Positions 8,524 to 18,450 of a DNA stretch of 42,778 bases are shown in pieces (the first letter of the stretch is position 1; each line of letters opens with the position of its first letter). A program made the translations under genes and the position numbers. Under the pieces are notes generated by a model. The model was not told the origin of the DNA. It worked only from the letters and a program-made list of their open reading frames with translations, and ran no database searches. The stretch is from a virus: the IMG/VR virus record IMGVR_UViG_3300018083_000017, positions 1 to 42,778 of that record. One strand, given 5' to 3'.

Positions 8524-8719
8524 CGGTGTGTGCCGCCGGTACGGGGTGCGGCCGTCTGAAGTGCTGAAGGGCAGCCTGGCAGACCTGATGCTGGACGCGA
8601 CCGTGATGCAGGCGGCGCAGAAGTACATCGGGCTCGAGGTCCAGCGGGCGCTGAACAAGTGCAAGTCGGCGGAGCAGGCGACGGCGACGCTCATGGAGTT
8701 CGAGGTGATGAATGGCTGA
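8438..8719 (+). CDS. Tail assembly chaperone, frameshift extension (gpT-like frame)
   Basis: This frame opens after a TGA at 8435-8437 and runs to TGA 8717-8719, overlapping the tape-measure start. It is +1 (equivalently -2) relative to the upstream chaperone frame, so the common -1 slip does not join them. No good ribosome site with ATG is seen early in it; TTG 8447 is a poor start. A fusion would be about 214 residues, a normal gpGT length. In-frame GGG codons at 8440, 8470 and 8497 lie in the overlap and are possible slip positions. The frame is probably real; the mechanism is not established. Confidence 0.65.
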   Translation, partial: TGCLPKCLPRSGGSFLTKKKGGQTAKVLDGVCRRYGVRPSEVLKGSLADLMLDATVMQAAQKYIGLEVQRALNKCKSAEQATATLMEFEVMNG

Positions 8720-10934
8720 GGAGAGAATCAAAGTCGTCGTCGAGGGCGAGAACCGGTCTGCCGGCGCCCTGCGGAACGCGACGCTCCAGATTGGCCAGCT
8801 GGAGAAGGCCGTGCAGGCCATGGGCGGGTCGAGCAACGTGGCGATCGGCCGCGTGCAGGCGCTGGCCGGTGCGTTCAGCGGCATGACGCTCGGAACGGCG
8901 GCGCTGCTGGGTGTCGCTGGCGGGCTGCTGGCAATCGGAGCAGCGGCAACGAAGTCGGCGTTCGACCTCGCGAACCAGACCGAGGAGTTGGACCGGCTGA
9001 GCTCAAGGACGCAGATCGCGGTGCCACGCCTGGCCGCGTACAAGCAGATCCTGGAGGAGGGCGGCGGCTCGGCGGCGGGACTCGACGTGGCGCTGACGTT
9101 CCTGAACCGCTCCATTGCGACGCAGGACCCGTTGCTGGCGAAGCTGGGCATCACGACGAAGGACACGAAGGAGGCGTTCGAGCAGCTGGCGGGCGTGCTC
9201 TCGAAGTCGTCGGACACGGCGAAGGTGACGGAGGTCGTGTTCCAGCTGCTCGGGCGTGGTGGGGTCGAGCTCGTGCCGCACCTGAAGGACATTGCCGAGA
9301 ACGCCGCGCTGATGGAAGCGTCGCTGGCGAAGGTGTCTGGCGGCATGAACACGCAGGCGCTGCCGGCGCTGCGTCGTCTCGACCAGGCGACCGACGAGGC
9401 AGGTCGAAACTGGAAGGGGTTCATGACCTCGCTTGGCGGGTCGGCTGCTGGGCCGATCGCGTCGGCGATTCAGGGGATGAACGACTTTTGGGCGGCGGTG
9501 AGTGGTCGAGGAGTCGGCGGCGGCGGCAAGGCGATGGACGAGGAGATTCGCCGGCTGCACCGGATGATGGACCAGGCGAACGAGCGAGCGAACCAGCTGA
9601 GGACGCGCGGCTCGGTGCCGGCTGGCGACCGGCAGCTGGAGGTCGCTGAAGCAGAGGTGCGAGCGTGGACGACAAAGCTGGCGGAGCTCACGAAGCTGCG
9701 GTCGGCGGCGACGAGTGACGCGGAGCGGCTGCGCGAGATCCACGGCGACATTGCGCCGGACAGCCTGGGCGGCGTGGACCTGACGAAGCAGGACAAGGAC
9801 AAGAAGACCGGCCCGACGGAGCGCGAGAAGCGGCTGGAGAAAATCATCCAGCTGACCGGGCGGGCGAAGACCGAAGCGATGGCTGCGCTGGCTGCGCTGG
9901 AGGCCATGGACAAGGCGAAGGCGAAGCGCGAGCTGGAGGGCGAGCTGGAGGAGGCTGGGTTTCTGCTGGACCCGGACCGCGCGCTCCAGGTCAAGGCCGA
10001 CCTACTTGAGATTGGTAATGGGTGGCAGGAGACGGCCCGGCTCGTAGACGAGGCGATGAAGGCGACGGACGCTGTGGTGACGAACAGCACGCAGGGGTGG
10101 CTGGGGTCGATTCGCGGCGCGCTGAACGAGAGCCTGGCGGCACTCGTGTCGTTCCGCTCGGTGGTCGAGACGCTGCTGACGGGCGTGGACCGCGGTATCA
10201 AGGCGATGGTGATGGGGTTCACGACGAGCGCGCAGACGCTGAAGGGCGCGTGGTCCACCATCATGCAGTCGATCCGCGACCAGGCGTTGCAGGTGATCGC
10301 GGAAATCATCTCGGCGATGGTGCAGTCGGGGATCCTGAAGCTGATTGGGTTCTTCCTGCAGGTGCCGACCGGATTCAACATGGGGCCTGGCGTGCCGGTC
10401 GGGCCTGGCGGCGTTGCGGCCCTGGCGCCGGTTATGCCGGAGTTCGCAGCGCAGGCGCCGCCGGTGCCGATGGACCAGTTCAACACGGCAGTGGCAGAAA
10501 TGGGCGCGGCGGTGGGCTCGATTCCGGGGCAGCTGGCGGCAGCACAGCCCGAGCCCGCGCCGGCCGCTCCGGTGACTCCGATGCCGATGGAGCAGTTCAA
10601 CGTGGCGGTGGCGGAGATCGGGGCTGCGATTTCGTCGGTGCCTGGCCAGCTGGCTGCCGCGATGCCGGTGCCGACGTTCGAGATGCCGCAGCAGCCGGAC
10701 ACGATGGGGCCGACCGTGCGAGAGCTGTCGAACGTGATGAAGGCGAGCCGGGAGACGTTCGAGCCGGTGAGGTCGGAGTCGAAAAGCGCGCAGATCCCGA
10801 CCGGACCAGCCATCGGGACGATGAACGTGAACGCGCTGGAGTTCGCGACCGTGTACGACTCGATGAATGGCGTGGGCGGAGCGATGCGGAGGGCCGACTT
10901 CCGCACGACGGAGGTTGCGGCCGCGCATAGCTAA
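8712..10934 (+). CDS. Tape measure protein
   Basis: This 740-residue protein overlaps the chaperone frame. It opens with alpha-helical repeats (RSAGALRNATLQIGQLEKAV), has hydrophobic stretches near residues 50-80 (GTAALLGVAGGLLAIGAAAT) and 530-560, a charged coiled-coil centre, and a Pro/Ala-rich repeat pair at about 580-660 in which a MDQFNTAVAEMGAAVGS-like unit recurs as MEQFNVAVAEIGAAISS. At about 1.5 angstrom per residue the tail would be near 110 nm. It ends TAATG, sharing a base with the next start. Confidence 0.9.
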   Translation: MAEERIKVVVEGENRSAGALRNATLQIGQLEKAVQAMGGSSNVAIGRVQALAGAFSGMTLGTAALLGVAGGLLAIGAAATKSAFDLANQTEELDRLSSRTQIAVPRLAAYKQILEEGGGSAAGLDVALTFLNRSIATQDPLLAKLGITTKDTKEAFEQLAGVLSKSSDTAKVTEVVFQLLGRGGVELVPHLKDIAENAALMEASLAKVSGGMNTQALPALRRLDQATDEAGRNWKGFMTSLGGSAAGPIASAIQGMNDFWAAVSGRGVGGGGKAMDEEIRRLHRMMDQANERANQLRTRGSVPAGDRQLEVAEAEVRAWTTKLAELTKLRSAATSDAERLREIHGDIAPDSLGGVDLTKQDKDKKTGPTEREKRLEKIIQLTGRAKTEAMAALAALEAMDKAKAKRELEGELEEAGFLLDPDRALQVKADLLEIGNGWQETARLVDEAMKATDAVVTNSTQGWLGSIRGALNESLAALVSFRSVVETLLTGVDRGIKAMVMGFTTSAQTLKGAWSTIMQSIRDQALQVIAEIISAMVQSGILKLIGFFLQVPTGFNMGPGVPVGPGGVAALAPVMPEFAAQAPPVPMDQFNTAVAEMGAAVGSIPGQLAAAQPEPAPAAPVTPMPMEQFNVAVAEIGAAISSVPGQLAAAMPVPTFEMPQQPDTMGPTVRELSNVMKASRETFEPVRSESKSAQIPTGPAIGTMNVNALEFATVYDSMNGVGGAMRRADFRTTEVAAAHS

Positions 10935-11734
10935 TGGCGACCGGGCGCAGGGTGATGGCGGCGAACGAGCAGGGGCTGGCGCTGCTAAATGGCGGCGGCG
11001 GTGGTGCTCCGGCGATGCTGCAGGTAGCGCCGTATCTGATGGTCAATGCGTTCACCTCGGACCGGCGGGCAGTGTGGCTTGCGGCGCTGGGTACAAGCGG
11101 GGCATTCCAGTTCGACGGCGACAAGGTGAACAGCAACAACACGCGCCTGTGGTTCATGCACAACCTGCAGCTCCACAACGCAGTGACGGGCGCGGTGACG
11201 GTGAAGCTCCAGTCGGCGACGACATACCCGGCCGGGCCATGGACGCAGCGGGGCTCGACGGTGACGATCCCGAGGAACACGAGCAGCCCGCGCCGCGACT
11301 TCGGCGAGTCGTTCACGAGCATCACGGACCGCTACTGGCGGCTGCTGTTCGAGTGGACGGCGGGGCAGAACCCGGTCGTGTCGCTGGGGCGGTGGCGTGT
11401 GGGCGTCGAGGATCCGATTCTCGCCAGGTCGGTCGGCGAGGCGATTCACTTGGAGCAGAACGACCTGACGGTGAAGACGCTGGACGGGCAGCCGGTGAAG
11501 CACCTGCGCGGCGGATACGTGGGTGGCGGCACGTGGTCGGTGGAGTCGGCGACCGACGCAGAGCTGGCGGCGTTCTACTCGATGCTCGACCAGACGCGGA
11601 CGGTGAGCGTGCTGGACGTGACGACGCGCTCCTACGAGGTGTGGCTCGGGAAGCTGAGCGTGAAGACGCTGTTCATGGGCGACGACGTGACGGGCCACTG
11701 GGACATTGACCTCGATTACGAGGTCCTGCCGTGA
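10934..11734 (+). CDS. Distal tail / minor tail protein
   Basis: This 266-residue protein follows the tape measure directly and precedes the large hub protein, the slot of distal tail proteins that cap the tube. It is beta-rich (NVWL-type strands, WRLLFEWTAGQNPVVSLGRW, YEVWLGKLSVKTL). No enzyme motif is seen. Translation is likely coupled through TAATG upstream and GTGA downstream. Confidence 0.6.
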   Translation: MATGRRVMAANEQGLALLNGGGGGAPAMLQVAPYLMVNAFTSDRRAVWLAALGTSGAFQFDGDKVNSNNTRLWFMHNLQLHNAVTGAVTVKLQSATTYPAGPWTQRGSTVTIPRNTSSPRRDFGESFTSITDRYWRLLFEWTAGQNPVVSLGRWRVGVEDPILARSVGEAIHLEQNDLTVKTLDGQPVKHLRGGYVGGGTWSVESATDAELAAFYSMLDQTRTVSVLDVTTRSYEVWLGKLSVKTLFMGDDVTGHWDIDLDYEVLP

Positions 11735-14700
11735 CGTGGAACGCGACCCTGCTGGCCCGGTACCAGCTGAACAACCCGCAGCTCGTGCTGCTGGTGAAGG
11801 TCGAGCTGACGGACCCGAGCACCCTGACGCTGATGCTGGCGGACACGGGGTACGGCGACAACAACGGGTACTGGGAAGCGGCAATCTCGAACGCCGGGCG
11901 AATCTCGGAGCCGGGCGAGTTTCTGGACCCAGGCCCGCAGATCGCTTCGTGGTCGTTCTCGGTCCCGATGGAGTGGTTCCCGGTGGCAGGGTCGGGGCAG
12001 GACCTGCGGACGATGCTGCAGCTGTACGAGTTCCAGGAGGCGAAGGTCACGGCGTACATCGGCGACCGGCTCTCGGACTTCAGCCTGGCGCAGCAGGTGT
12101 TCGTTGGCTACATCAACCGGCTGGAGATGGACCGGGAGGAGGTGACGTTCCACCTGCTGGCGGACAGGTTCTGGAACACGATGCTGCCGCTGAGCGAGGT
12201 GACGAGCGTGAACTACCCCGGCCACCCGGAGAAGTCGCGCGGGGTGGTGCTGCCGATCCTGATTGGCGAGGGCGTGGCCATCAACATGCGCGACCCGTGG
12301 CCGGGGCCGTGGAATAGCGTGCTGGACCAGTGGAAGGCAGGCGGCGGGCGGCCGACGGCGATGGGCGTGCTGGTGGACTCGGGCGTGGCTGGCGCGAAGG
12401 CGAAGGTGGTGGTGGCGGGCCATCGCACGGCGCTGCCGGTGAGTGACGCGAGCCAGGGGGCGTTCATCGGCATGGAGCTGCTGCCGGGGATCCTGAGCAT
12501 CCTCGAAGACGCGCCGGTTGGCGGGTCGGGCATCACGAGCATCAACACGTCCACGGAGGCAGGGTTCACGCTGGACGACGAGAAGCTGATTGCGTACACG
12601 GCGGTGCTGCCGATCGACGTGCGCATCACGGGGACGAACCCGACGACGGCGACGAACCCGCGGAACGCGCTGGACCCGAAGAACGAGGTGGACTTCGCGA
12701 AGCTGGACACGGCTGGAGCGCCGAAGCAGCTGACGCTGGTGTTGCCGAGCATGGCCGGCCTGGGCACGATTCTCGAGGTCAAGGCGTTCGTGGCGTACAA
12801 GGGGCCGGGCACGAACACGGGGAACATGCGCGTGAGGCCGCTGGACCCGGCGAGCGGGGCGTTCGGCACGACCATCAACATGACGGCGAGCACGCTGGGC
12901 GTGGCGACGGTGCTGAGTGGCGCCTGGGACGCGGCCTGGTGGACGCAGCAGTGGGACTTCGGCGGCAACGGGGCGCACGCGGCCATCGACCTGAGCATCG
13001 ACATGACTGGCGGCGGGGCGGCCGGGGTCATCGAAATCTACTGGGCGTGCCTGGTGGTGAAGCACCGGGTCGCGCTGAGCCTTGTGACGGCCGCGAGCCC
13101 GGCGCGAAGCGAGTTGCGTGGGTGGACGCCGCCTCGCGGGTACCGGAACCCGAGGGGCTGGGACAACAAGCCGAAGGCCATCAACGTGCGGGTCCCGGAG
13201 CTGCCGGCGACGTATCAGCTGCTGGCGAGCGTCTACGGGGCGTTCAGGGGGCTGACAGACACGGCCGGCGGTGCGTACACGGGCGTGAATGGGGCGATGG
13301 TGGAGCGAATGCCCGACGTGATCCGCGCGCTGATGATCGAGGTGGCCGGCGTGAGCGGGGCGGACTTCGAGACTGGCAGCTTCATGTTCGGGTCGTTCGT
13401 GGACGCGCGATTCCTGCTGCGGTTCTTCCAGCCGGACGCGCCGAACGTGGCATTCCAGCTGACGACGCGGACGACGATGTTGGACCTTATCAGCGAGTTG
13501 TGCCGGCAGCTTGGCGCGTGCATGTACTTCGACGTGGAAGACTCGAAGTGGCGCATCTTCAGGTGGGCAGACGGCGACGAGATCTCGTACGCGACGGCGG
13601 TGCGGCCGGAGTGGCTGCATATGTTCGAGTGCGAGAAGTCGTCGGACGTGGAGCTGGCGCAGGGGTGCGTGGTGCGCTGGTACAAGGACGAGCTCCAGGG
13701 CCGCAACGCGATGGAGACGCACGTGCGGTCGGACGGGTCGGGTCGTGGGTACAACCACGCGGAGTTCAGGGACGAGCGGTTCCTGGTGGACACGACGAAC
13801 CGGCACTTCGATTACGTCGAGAACGCGGTGAACAAGACCGTGACGCTGGCGACGGGGCAGAAGACGCCGATGCAGGTGGCGGACCAGCTGGCGACGGACA
13901 TTTGGGCTGCCAGGGCGAACGGCACGTGGTCCACGTGGTTCGGGTACGGGACGCAGATCGTGGCCGGGCAGAACGACGTGTTCCGAATCAGGTCCGGCGG
14001 AATCGACTACGACTGCACGCTGCAGGAGGGCGACTGGTCGCCGCACCAGCTGGCGGAGCAGGTGAAGGCGGCGATTGACGCTGCGGCAATCCCGAGCCGG
14101 GTGTTCACGTGCATCTACAACGACTCGACGAACGAGTACGAGGTCAAGGCGACCGGCGGAACGTGGGATATCACGGTGCAGAACCTGCAGACGAGCGCCT
14201 GGCCGACGCTGGGCTTCGGGGACAACCAGGCGGCGATCCCGGCGGGCAACATCGCGGTGACTGGCCGGAAGGTGTACCAGCGGAAGATCTGGTGGATGAC
14301 GGACAACTGGACGATGACGCCGAAGTTCGGGTCCGGCGCGAACGCCGCGACGACCGCCGGCCCGCTGCTCGGGTGGGAGGCGAAGGACCGCTCGAACACG
14401 GCGTTCGATATCGGCATCTGGCAGGTGGGCGACCTGGAAATCACGTGCGCGGCGCTGCAGACGAAGTGGCGGCGGAAGCGCATTGTTGACGTGGACTTGT
14501 GGGCCGTGCGGTCCGAGCAGCTGGCGGTGGAGGCGCGGCGGCGTACCATGCAGACCCGGACGCGCCCGCGGCTGATCGTGCGCTTCAGCTCGATGCAGGT
14601 GCCTGACCTGAAGAAGGGGATGGTGTTCAAGTTCTCGGACGCGATGGATGCGGTGTTCCCGGTTCCGCAGCTGAACCGGGTATCGTGGGCCGAGCTGCGG

Positions 14701-14772
14701 TTCAGGGTGGTGGAGCGTTCACGGGCGGTGGTTGGGGCCAGAGAGACGACGTTCACGGTCGTCGAATCGTAG
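11731..14772 (+). CDS. Large tail tip / baseplate hub protein
   Basis: This 1,013-residue protein starts at GTG 11731, overlapping the previous stop. Beta-strand and Gly/Thr-rich stretches run throughout. Residues about 1-170 (LLVKVELTDPSTLTLMLADT, QVFVGYINRLEMD) resemble the first domain of phage tail-hub proteins, and the C-terminal part (VRFSSMQVPDLKKGMVFKFSD) is also hub-like. It is the last clear virion gene. It probably forms the tail tip that contacts the host, but receptor-binding cannot be assigned to a segment. Confidence 0.65.
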   Translation: MTWNATLLARYQLNNPQLVLLVKVELTDPSTLTLMLADTGYGDNNGYWEAAISNAGRISEPGEFLDPGPQIASWSFSVPMEWFPVAGSGQDLRTMLQLYEFQEAKVTAYIGDRLSDFSLAQQVFVGYINRLEMDREEVTFHLLADRFWNTMLPLSEVTSVNYPGHPEKSRGVVLPILIGEGVAINMRDPWPGPWNSVLDQWKAGGGRPTAMGVLVDSGVAGAKAKVVVAGHRTALPVSDASQGAFIGMELLPGILSILEDAPVGGSGITSINTSTEAGFTLDDEKLIAYTAVLPIDVRITGTNPTTATNPRNALDPKNEVDFAKLDTAGAPKQLTLVLPSMAGLGTILEVKAFVAYKGPGTNTGNMRVRPLDPASGAFGTTINMTASTLGVATVLSGAWDAAWWTQQWDFGGNGAHAAIDLSIDMTGGGAAGVIEIYWACLVVKHRVALSLVTAASPARSELRGWTPPRGYRNPRGWDNKPKAINVRVPELPATYQLLASVYGAFRGLTDTAGGAYTGVNGAMVERMPDVIRALMIEVAGVSGADFETGSFMFGSFVDARFLLRFFQPDAPNVAFQLTTRTTMLDLISELCRQLGACMYFDVEDSKWRIFRWADGDEISYATAVRPEWLHMFECEKSSDVELAQGCVVRWYKDELQGRNAMETHVRSDGSGRGYNHAEFRDERFLVDTTNRHFDYVENAVNKTVTLATGQKTPMQVADQLATDIWAARANGTWSTWFGYGTQIVAGQNDVFRIRSGGIDYDCTLQEGDWSPHQLAEQVKAAIDAAAIPSRVFTCIYNDSTNEYEVKATGGTWDITVQNLQTSAWPTLGFGDNQAAIPAGNIAVTGRKVYQRKIWWMTDNWTMTPKFGSGANAATTAGPLLGWEAKDRSNTAFDIGIWQVGDLEITCAALQTKWRRKRIVDVDLWAVRSEQLAVEARRRTMQTRTRPRLIVRFSSMQVPDLKKGMVFKFSDAMDAVFPVPQLNRVSWAELRFRVVERSRAVVGARETTFTVVES

Positions 14773-14780
14773 GGGGAAGC

Positions 14781-15611
14781 ATGAAGCGGCTGGCGATGGC
14801 GGTGGCGGCCCTGCTCGTGGCGGGCCTGGCGTGGGGTCAGACCGGCGGAGACGGGAAGCCGATCGAGACGAACAACAGCACGAGGACGGGCGGTGCCGAC
14901 AAGAGCACGAACCCGCCGACACAGCGGACGCAGACGATGACGCCGACCGGCGGGGCGCACGTGTTCGAGCAGCAGCCGGACCGCAAATGGGTGCTGCTGC
15001 GGGCCGGGTGGCTGACGACGATCCTGTGCGACAAGTGCGGCTGCCCGCAGACTCGAGACATGGACTCGACGGCGTTCGAGGACACGCGCGGCTACACGCG
15101 GCTGAAGCTGCGAATCAAGGCGCAGCTGGCGACGATGACGATGTGCGGCGCGTACCAGGCCAGCTACACGACGACGGACAGCATCTACGCGCACACGTTC
15201 GCGGTGCAGATGCGCTCGGCGACGAACGGGGCCATCTTCGACACGACGAACACGGCGGTGCGGTCGGAATGGACGCGCAGTGCGCCAGGCGCTTCGCTGA
15301 CCGACACGGCTGGGACGCTGAACCTGAACTACGAGATGCGCCTGGCGCTGGACAACTTCGCGGGGTCTGGCGAGTTCGTGTGGGTGTGGCCGAACCTGGC
15401 CGGCGCGGTCGTTGCGACTGGTGAGGGCACGCGCCGGCAGAACTGGATGCGCGACGTGGAGCTGGTCGGTCGCGACGGCGTGCAGTGGACGGCGGACTTC
15501 ACGCAGCTGAGGATGCGGGCGCTGCAGTGCCTTCAGGACCAGGACGCGCCAGCGGCGATGCCCATTGGCAAGCCGGTGTTCATCACTGTGGACCTGTACG
15601 GCTCCCGCTAG
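14781..15611 (+). CDS. Exported protein of unknown function, after tail hub
   Basis: This 276-residue protein starts at ATG 14781 after AGGGGGAAGC. The first 19 residues are a textbook signal peptide (MKRLAMAVAALLVAGLAWG, probable cleavage before QT). A Thr/Asn-rich low-complexity segment (about 20-58) follows, then a cysteine cluster at 83, 86 and 88 (CDKCGC), then a beta-rich domain. A signal peptide is unusual for a virion protein, so it may act in the envelope or outside the cell. It is followed within nine bases by another gene with a signal peptide. No family recognised. Confidence 0.8.
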   Translation: MKRLAMAVAALLVAGLAWGQTGGDGKPIETNNSTRTGGADKSTNPPTQRTQTMTPTGGAHVFEQQPDRKWVLLRAGWLTTILCDKCGCPQTRDMDSTAFEDTRGYTRLKLRIKAQLATMTMCGAYQASYTTTDSIYAHTFAVQMRSATNGAIFDTTNTAVRSEWTRSAPGASLTDTAGTLNLNYEMRLALDNFAGSGEFVWVWPNLAGAVVATGEGTRRQNWMRDVELVGRDGVQWTADFTQLRMRALQCLQDQDAPAAMPIGKPVFITVDLYGSR

Positions 15612-15619
15612 GAGGACCG

Positions 15620-17614
15620 ATGCGCTGGTTGGTGGCAGTGCTGTTGGCGTGCCTGGCGTTCTCGGATGCGAGCGCGCAGGTGAAGTGCAAGCTGGTGGTG
15701 ATCCCGCCGGCTACGAACCTCTCGAAGGAGACGTTCGAGCGGAACAAGGGTTACCTGATTGGCGCGATGAAGCAGCTCGGGTGGACCGTGAGCGAGGTGG
15801 GCGTCCACACGGTGAAGACGGAGTGGATCCGGGAGTCGCTGTATCCGGTGGGTCCGAACTCGACGAACACTGAGAGGTCGGGGGTCGAGCAATACGACGT
15901 GACGTGGGTGTACGGGTGGCGCGTCGGCAATCCGATTACTCCGATATGGGGCTCGGGCGGCGCGAACGTGGACTCGCTGACGCTGATCGGCCGGTGGCCG
16001 CTGCGGCCGGTGGTGTTCCACAGCACGAACGGCCTGACCTCGGTGAGCATGTTCACGTCGATCGCGGCGTGCTCGACCGGCATCACGACGAACTACGCGG
16101 GTGGCTGGCCGGCGAACCAGCAGCCGGAGCTGATGACGGCGTTCATTCCGGGGACGGATATTGAGTTCTACACGAGCGGGACGGCCATCAGCCAGAAGCT
16201 GGACTACGCGAACAACACGGCGGTGCACGGAGCTGGCGCAGGGCGTACGGGGTACCTGCGGAACCTGATTGCCCAGCACTGGAACGGGCTGTCGGGGAAC
16301 GTGTACAACAACTGCGGCGACTGCGACGGCCCGGTGGCGACGACGAACATCGAGACGCCGGACAGCACGATCGCGTGGGAGCGCGGGCGGTCGAGCATCG
16401 AGCCGGCTCCGATTGCGTTCCTGATGAACGCGATGAACAACAGCCAGTCGGACGTGCGAATGAACCACGCGATTGCGGCGCACATCGACTCGGTGATCCG
16501 CGTGCGTTGGGGCGACAAGGGGCTGCCGGTGGGCTGGGAGCCCGCGAAGATGGCGCTGGTCATCGACCGAATCGGGTTCGCGAGCGGGAACCTGGGGAGC
16601 GGCAACGCCTGGGAGGGCCAGGGCATCACGTGCTACCCGGCTGACTGCGAGACGACGACGTTCAAGGCGGCGTTCATCGACAGCCTGGGCGGGCTTGCGT
16701 CGAAGCGCGGGGCGAAGCTGAGCCTGTTCGCGAGCGATTCGGTGCCGACGTTCTACCCGAACGTGGCGAATTGGATTGACGCCATGCCGAGCGGGACGTG
16801 GAAGATCGCTCCGCAGGCGTTCGGCGGCGTGTACACGTCGGCTGGCTCGCAGGCAGGGAACGCGACGACGATGCCGCAGGATATCTTCGGGCACACGCGG
16901 TCGAACCGAACGTGGTGGACCGGGCCGGGCGAGCCGCCGTACACGTGCGCGCCGAACGACACGAGCATCTACTGCCAGCTGGCTCGAGACTACGGGGCGT
17001 TCGAGAGCAGGTGGCGCGGGAAGGTGATGGGCGCGCTGGACCCGGTGGAGTCGGACCACCTGCCGCAGGGCTATACGCGGTCGAACATGGTGCACCCGGA
17101 CACGCTGGTGAAGACGCTGGCGGCGGTTGGCATCAGGGTCGTCATCGTGAACCCGGAGCCGCGCAGCTCGCAGCCGGCGGCGACGTTCGTGGTGTCGGCG
17201 GGCAACGTGCTCCAGGTCGAGGACCTGAACAAGCTGGGGTTCGGGCCGGACGACGGTCGGACGTATACGACGGTCAAGCCGAACGGTGACTTCGTGGGCC
17301 AGGTGAGACTGGCAGCGCTCCGCGGACCGCAGTACGAGGTGCTTGCAGCGAGGGCGTTCGTTCACATCCACGAGCAGGAGTTCGCGCAGGGGCAGTACAT
17401 GGCGCAGTGGTACATGCAGAACCTGCCGACGTACTACCACGTGTTCGGGACGAAGCTCTCGGTGCTGCAGATCCCGGCAGGCCACTTCCAGAACTCGACC
17501 GGGCTGCAGCAGGGCGGGTGGTGGATCTCGAAGCACGCTATCAACGAGGTCGCGATGGTGAACAGGTTCGCTGGTCGAGAGATGCTGAAGATCGTCTTCG
17601 CGGACGAGCTCTGA
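15620..17614 (+). CDS. Large exported protein, possible carbohydrate-active barrel
   Basis: This 664-residue protein starts at ATG 15620 after AGGAGGACCG. MRWLVAVLLACLAFSDASA is a clear signal peptide. The rest is rich in Asn, Gly, Trp and Thr. Segments such as MALVIDRIGFASG, LASKRGAKLSLFASDS and LVKTLAAVGIRVVIVN recall the alternating strands and helices of deacetylase or glycosidase barrels, but no catalytic motif can be fixed. It may be an exported polysaccharide-active enzyme or an envelope protein made late in infection. It sits between the tail and lysis genes. Confidence 0.8.
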   Translation: MRWLVAVLLACLAFSDASAQVKCKLVVIPPATNLSKETFERNKGYLIGAMKQLGWTVSEVGVHTVKTEWIRESLYPVGPNSTNTERSGVEQYDVTWVYGWRVGNPITPIWGSGGANVDSLTLIGRWPLRPVVFHSTNGLTSVSMFTSIAACSTGITTNYAGGWPANQQPELMTAFIPGTDIEFYTSGTAISQKLDYANNTAVHGAGAGRTGYLRNLIAQHWNGLSGNVYNNCGDCDGPVATTNIETPDSTIAWERGRSSIEPAPIAFLMNAMNNSQSDVRMNHAIAAHIDSVIRVRWGDKGLPVGWEPAKMALVIDRIGFASGNLGSGNAWEGQGITCYPADCETTTFKAAFIDSLGGLASKRGAKLSLFASDSVPTFYPNVANWIDAMPSGTWKIAPQAFGGVYTSAGSQAGNATTMPQDIFGHTRSNRTWWTGPGEPPYTCAPNDTSIYCQLARDYGAFESRWRGKVMGALDPVESDHLPQGYTRSNMVHPDTLVKTLAAVGIRVVIVNPEPRSSQPAATFVVSAGNVLQVEDLNKLGFGPDDGRTYTTVKPNGDFVGQVRLAALRGPQYEVLAARAFVHIHEQEFAQGQYMAQWYMQNLPTYYHVFGTKLSVLQIPAGHFQNSTGLQQGGWWISKHAINEVAMVNRFAGREMLKIVFADEL

Positions 17615-17615
17615 G

Positions 17616-18125
17616 GTGGCGCCCGAGGACTTGCTGACGCCGCACTTCACGCTGCGCGAGCTGCTGCCGCGCGGCCACAAGGGCGAAGTGCCGGCGGAGA
17701 TACTGGCCGCACTGCTGGACCTGACGGAGCAGATCCTGGAGCCCGCCAGGGCGCTACTCGGCTCGCCGATGCGGGTGACGAGCGGGTGGCGGCCGGCGGA
17801 CTACAACGAGAAGGTCGGCGGCGAGAAGCTGGGCGACCATCCGGCAGGCAGGGCGGCCGACGTGCAGGGCATAGGCTCGGGCGGAGTGAGCTGGGAGTTG
17901 AAAACGATACAGCTGTTTCACGCGATCCGCGTGGGGCTCGAAGGCGAGTACGGCCAGCTGATACTGGAGGACCACAGGAAGGCGTTGTCGAACCCCGGCA
18001 AGCTGTGGGTTCATGTGGCTCGCCCGAGCAAGAAGCATCCGGGCTTCGGTGGTGACCTGAACATGGTGTTGTTGTCGCCGGCACCGAAGGTGTATCGGCC
18101 GTTCGACCCGGAGGACCTTGCGTGA
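17616..18125 (+). CDS. Endolysin, peptidase M15-type
   Basis: This 169-residue protein starts at GTG 17616, one base after the previous stop. It has the M15A pattern: SGWRPADYN at 56-64, zinc ligands His75 and Asp82 in GDHPAGRAAD, and His133 in LWVHVA. Such enzymes cut the peptide stems of peptidoglycan at the end of infection. There is no signal peptide, so release through a holin is expected, and two membrane proteins follow. Its stop overlaps the next start. Confidence 0.88.
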   Translation: MAPEDLLTPHFTLRELLPRGHKGEVPAEILAALLDLTEQILEPARALLGSPMRVTSGWRPADYNEKVGGEKLGDHPAGRAADVQGIGSGGVSWELKTIQLFHAIRVGLEGEYGQLILEDHRKALSNPGKLWVHVARPSKKHPGFGGDLNMVLLSPAPKVYRPFDPEDLA

Positions 18126-18448
18126 CAGACATGGTGATGAGGCTGATTCTGCCCGCCATCGTCGGGGCGTGCGTTCTGCTGCTGTTGCAGATCGTCGGCG
18201 CGGCGGTGGGCTGGGGGAAGGCGCAGGCGTTCGCGAAGGGAATGTTCGACCGGCTGGAGCGAGTCGAGCGGCACCTGGGCATCGAGGACGGGAAGGCGGC
18301 GTTCATTCGCGTCGGAGAGTGTCCGCTGGTGACAGCGGCTGTGGCTGCTGACCTGAAGGAGTTCAGCGACAGGATTCAGCAGGTTGAGCGAGAGGTGCAC
18401 GAGATACGGAAGACGCAGCTCATGCGTGGCGCGTCGAACGGGGGGTAG
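18122..18448 (+). CDS. Membrane protein with coiled coil, holin or spanin candidate
   Basis: This 108-residue protein starts at GTG 18122 inside the end of the endolysin. One hydrophobic helix (about 8-30, LILPAIVGACVLLLLQIVGA) is followed by charged coiled-coil segments (FDRLERVERHLG, FSDRIQQVEREVHEIRK). Single-helix plus coiled-coil proteins in lysis cassettes include i-spanins and some holins. With no Rz1-like lipoprotein nested nearby the choice stays open. Confidence 0.6.
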   Translation: MTDMVMRLILPAIVGACVLLLLQIVGAAVGWGKAQAFAKGMFDRLERVERHLGIEDGKAAFIRVGECPLVTAAVAADLKEFSDRIQQVEREVHEIRKTQLMRGASNGG

Positions 18449-18450
18449 CG

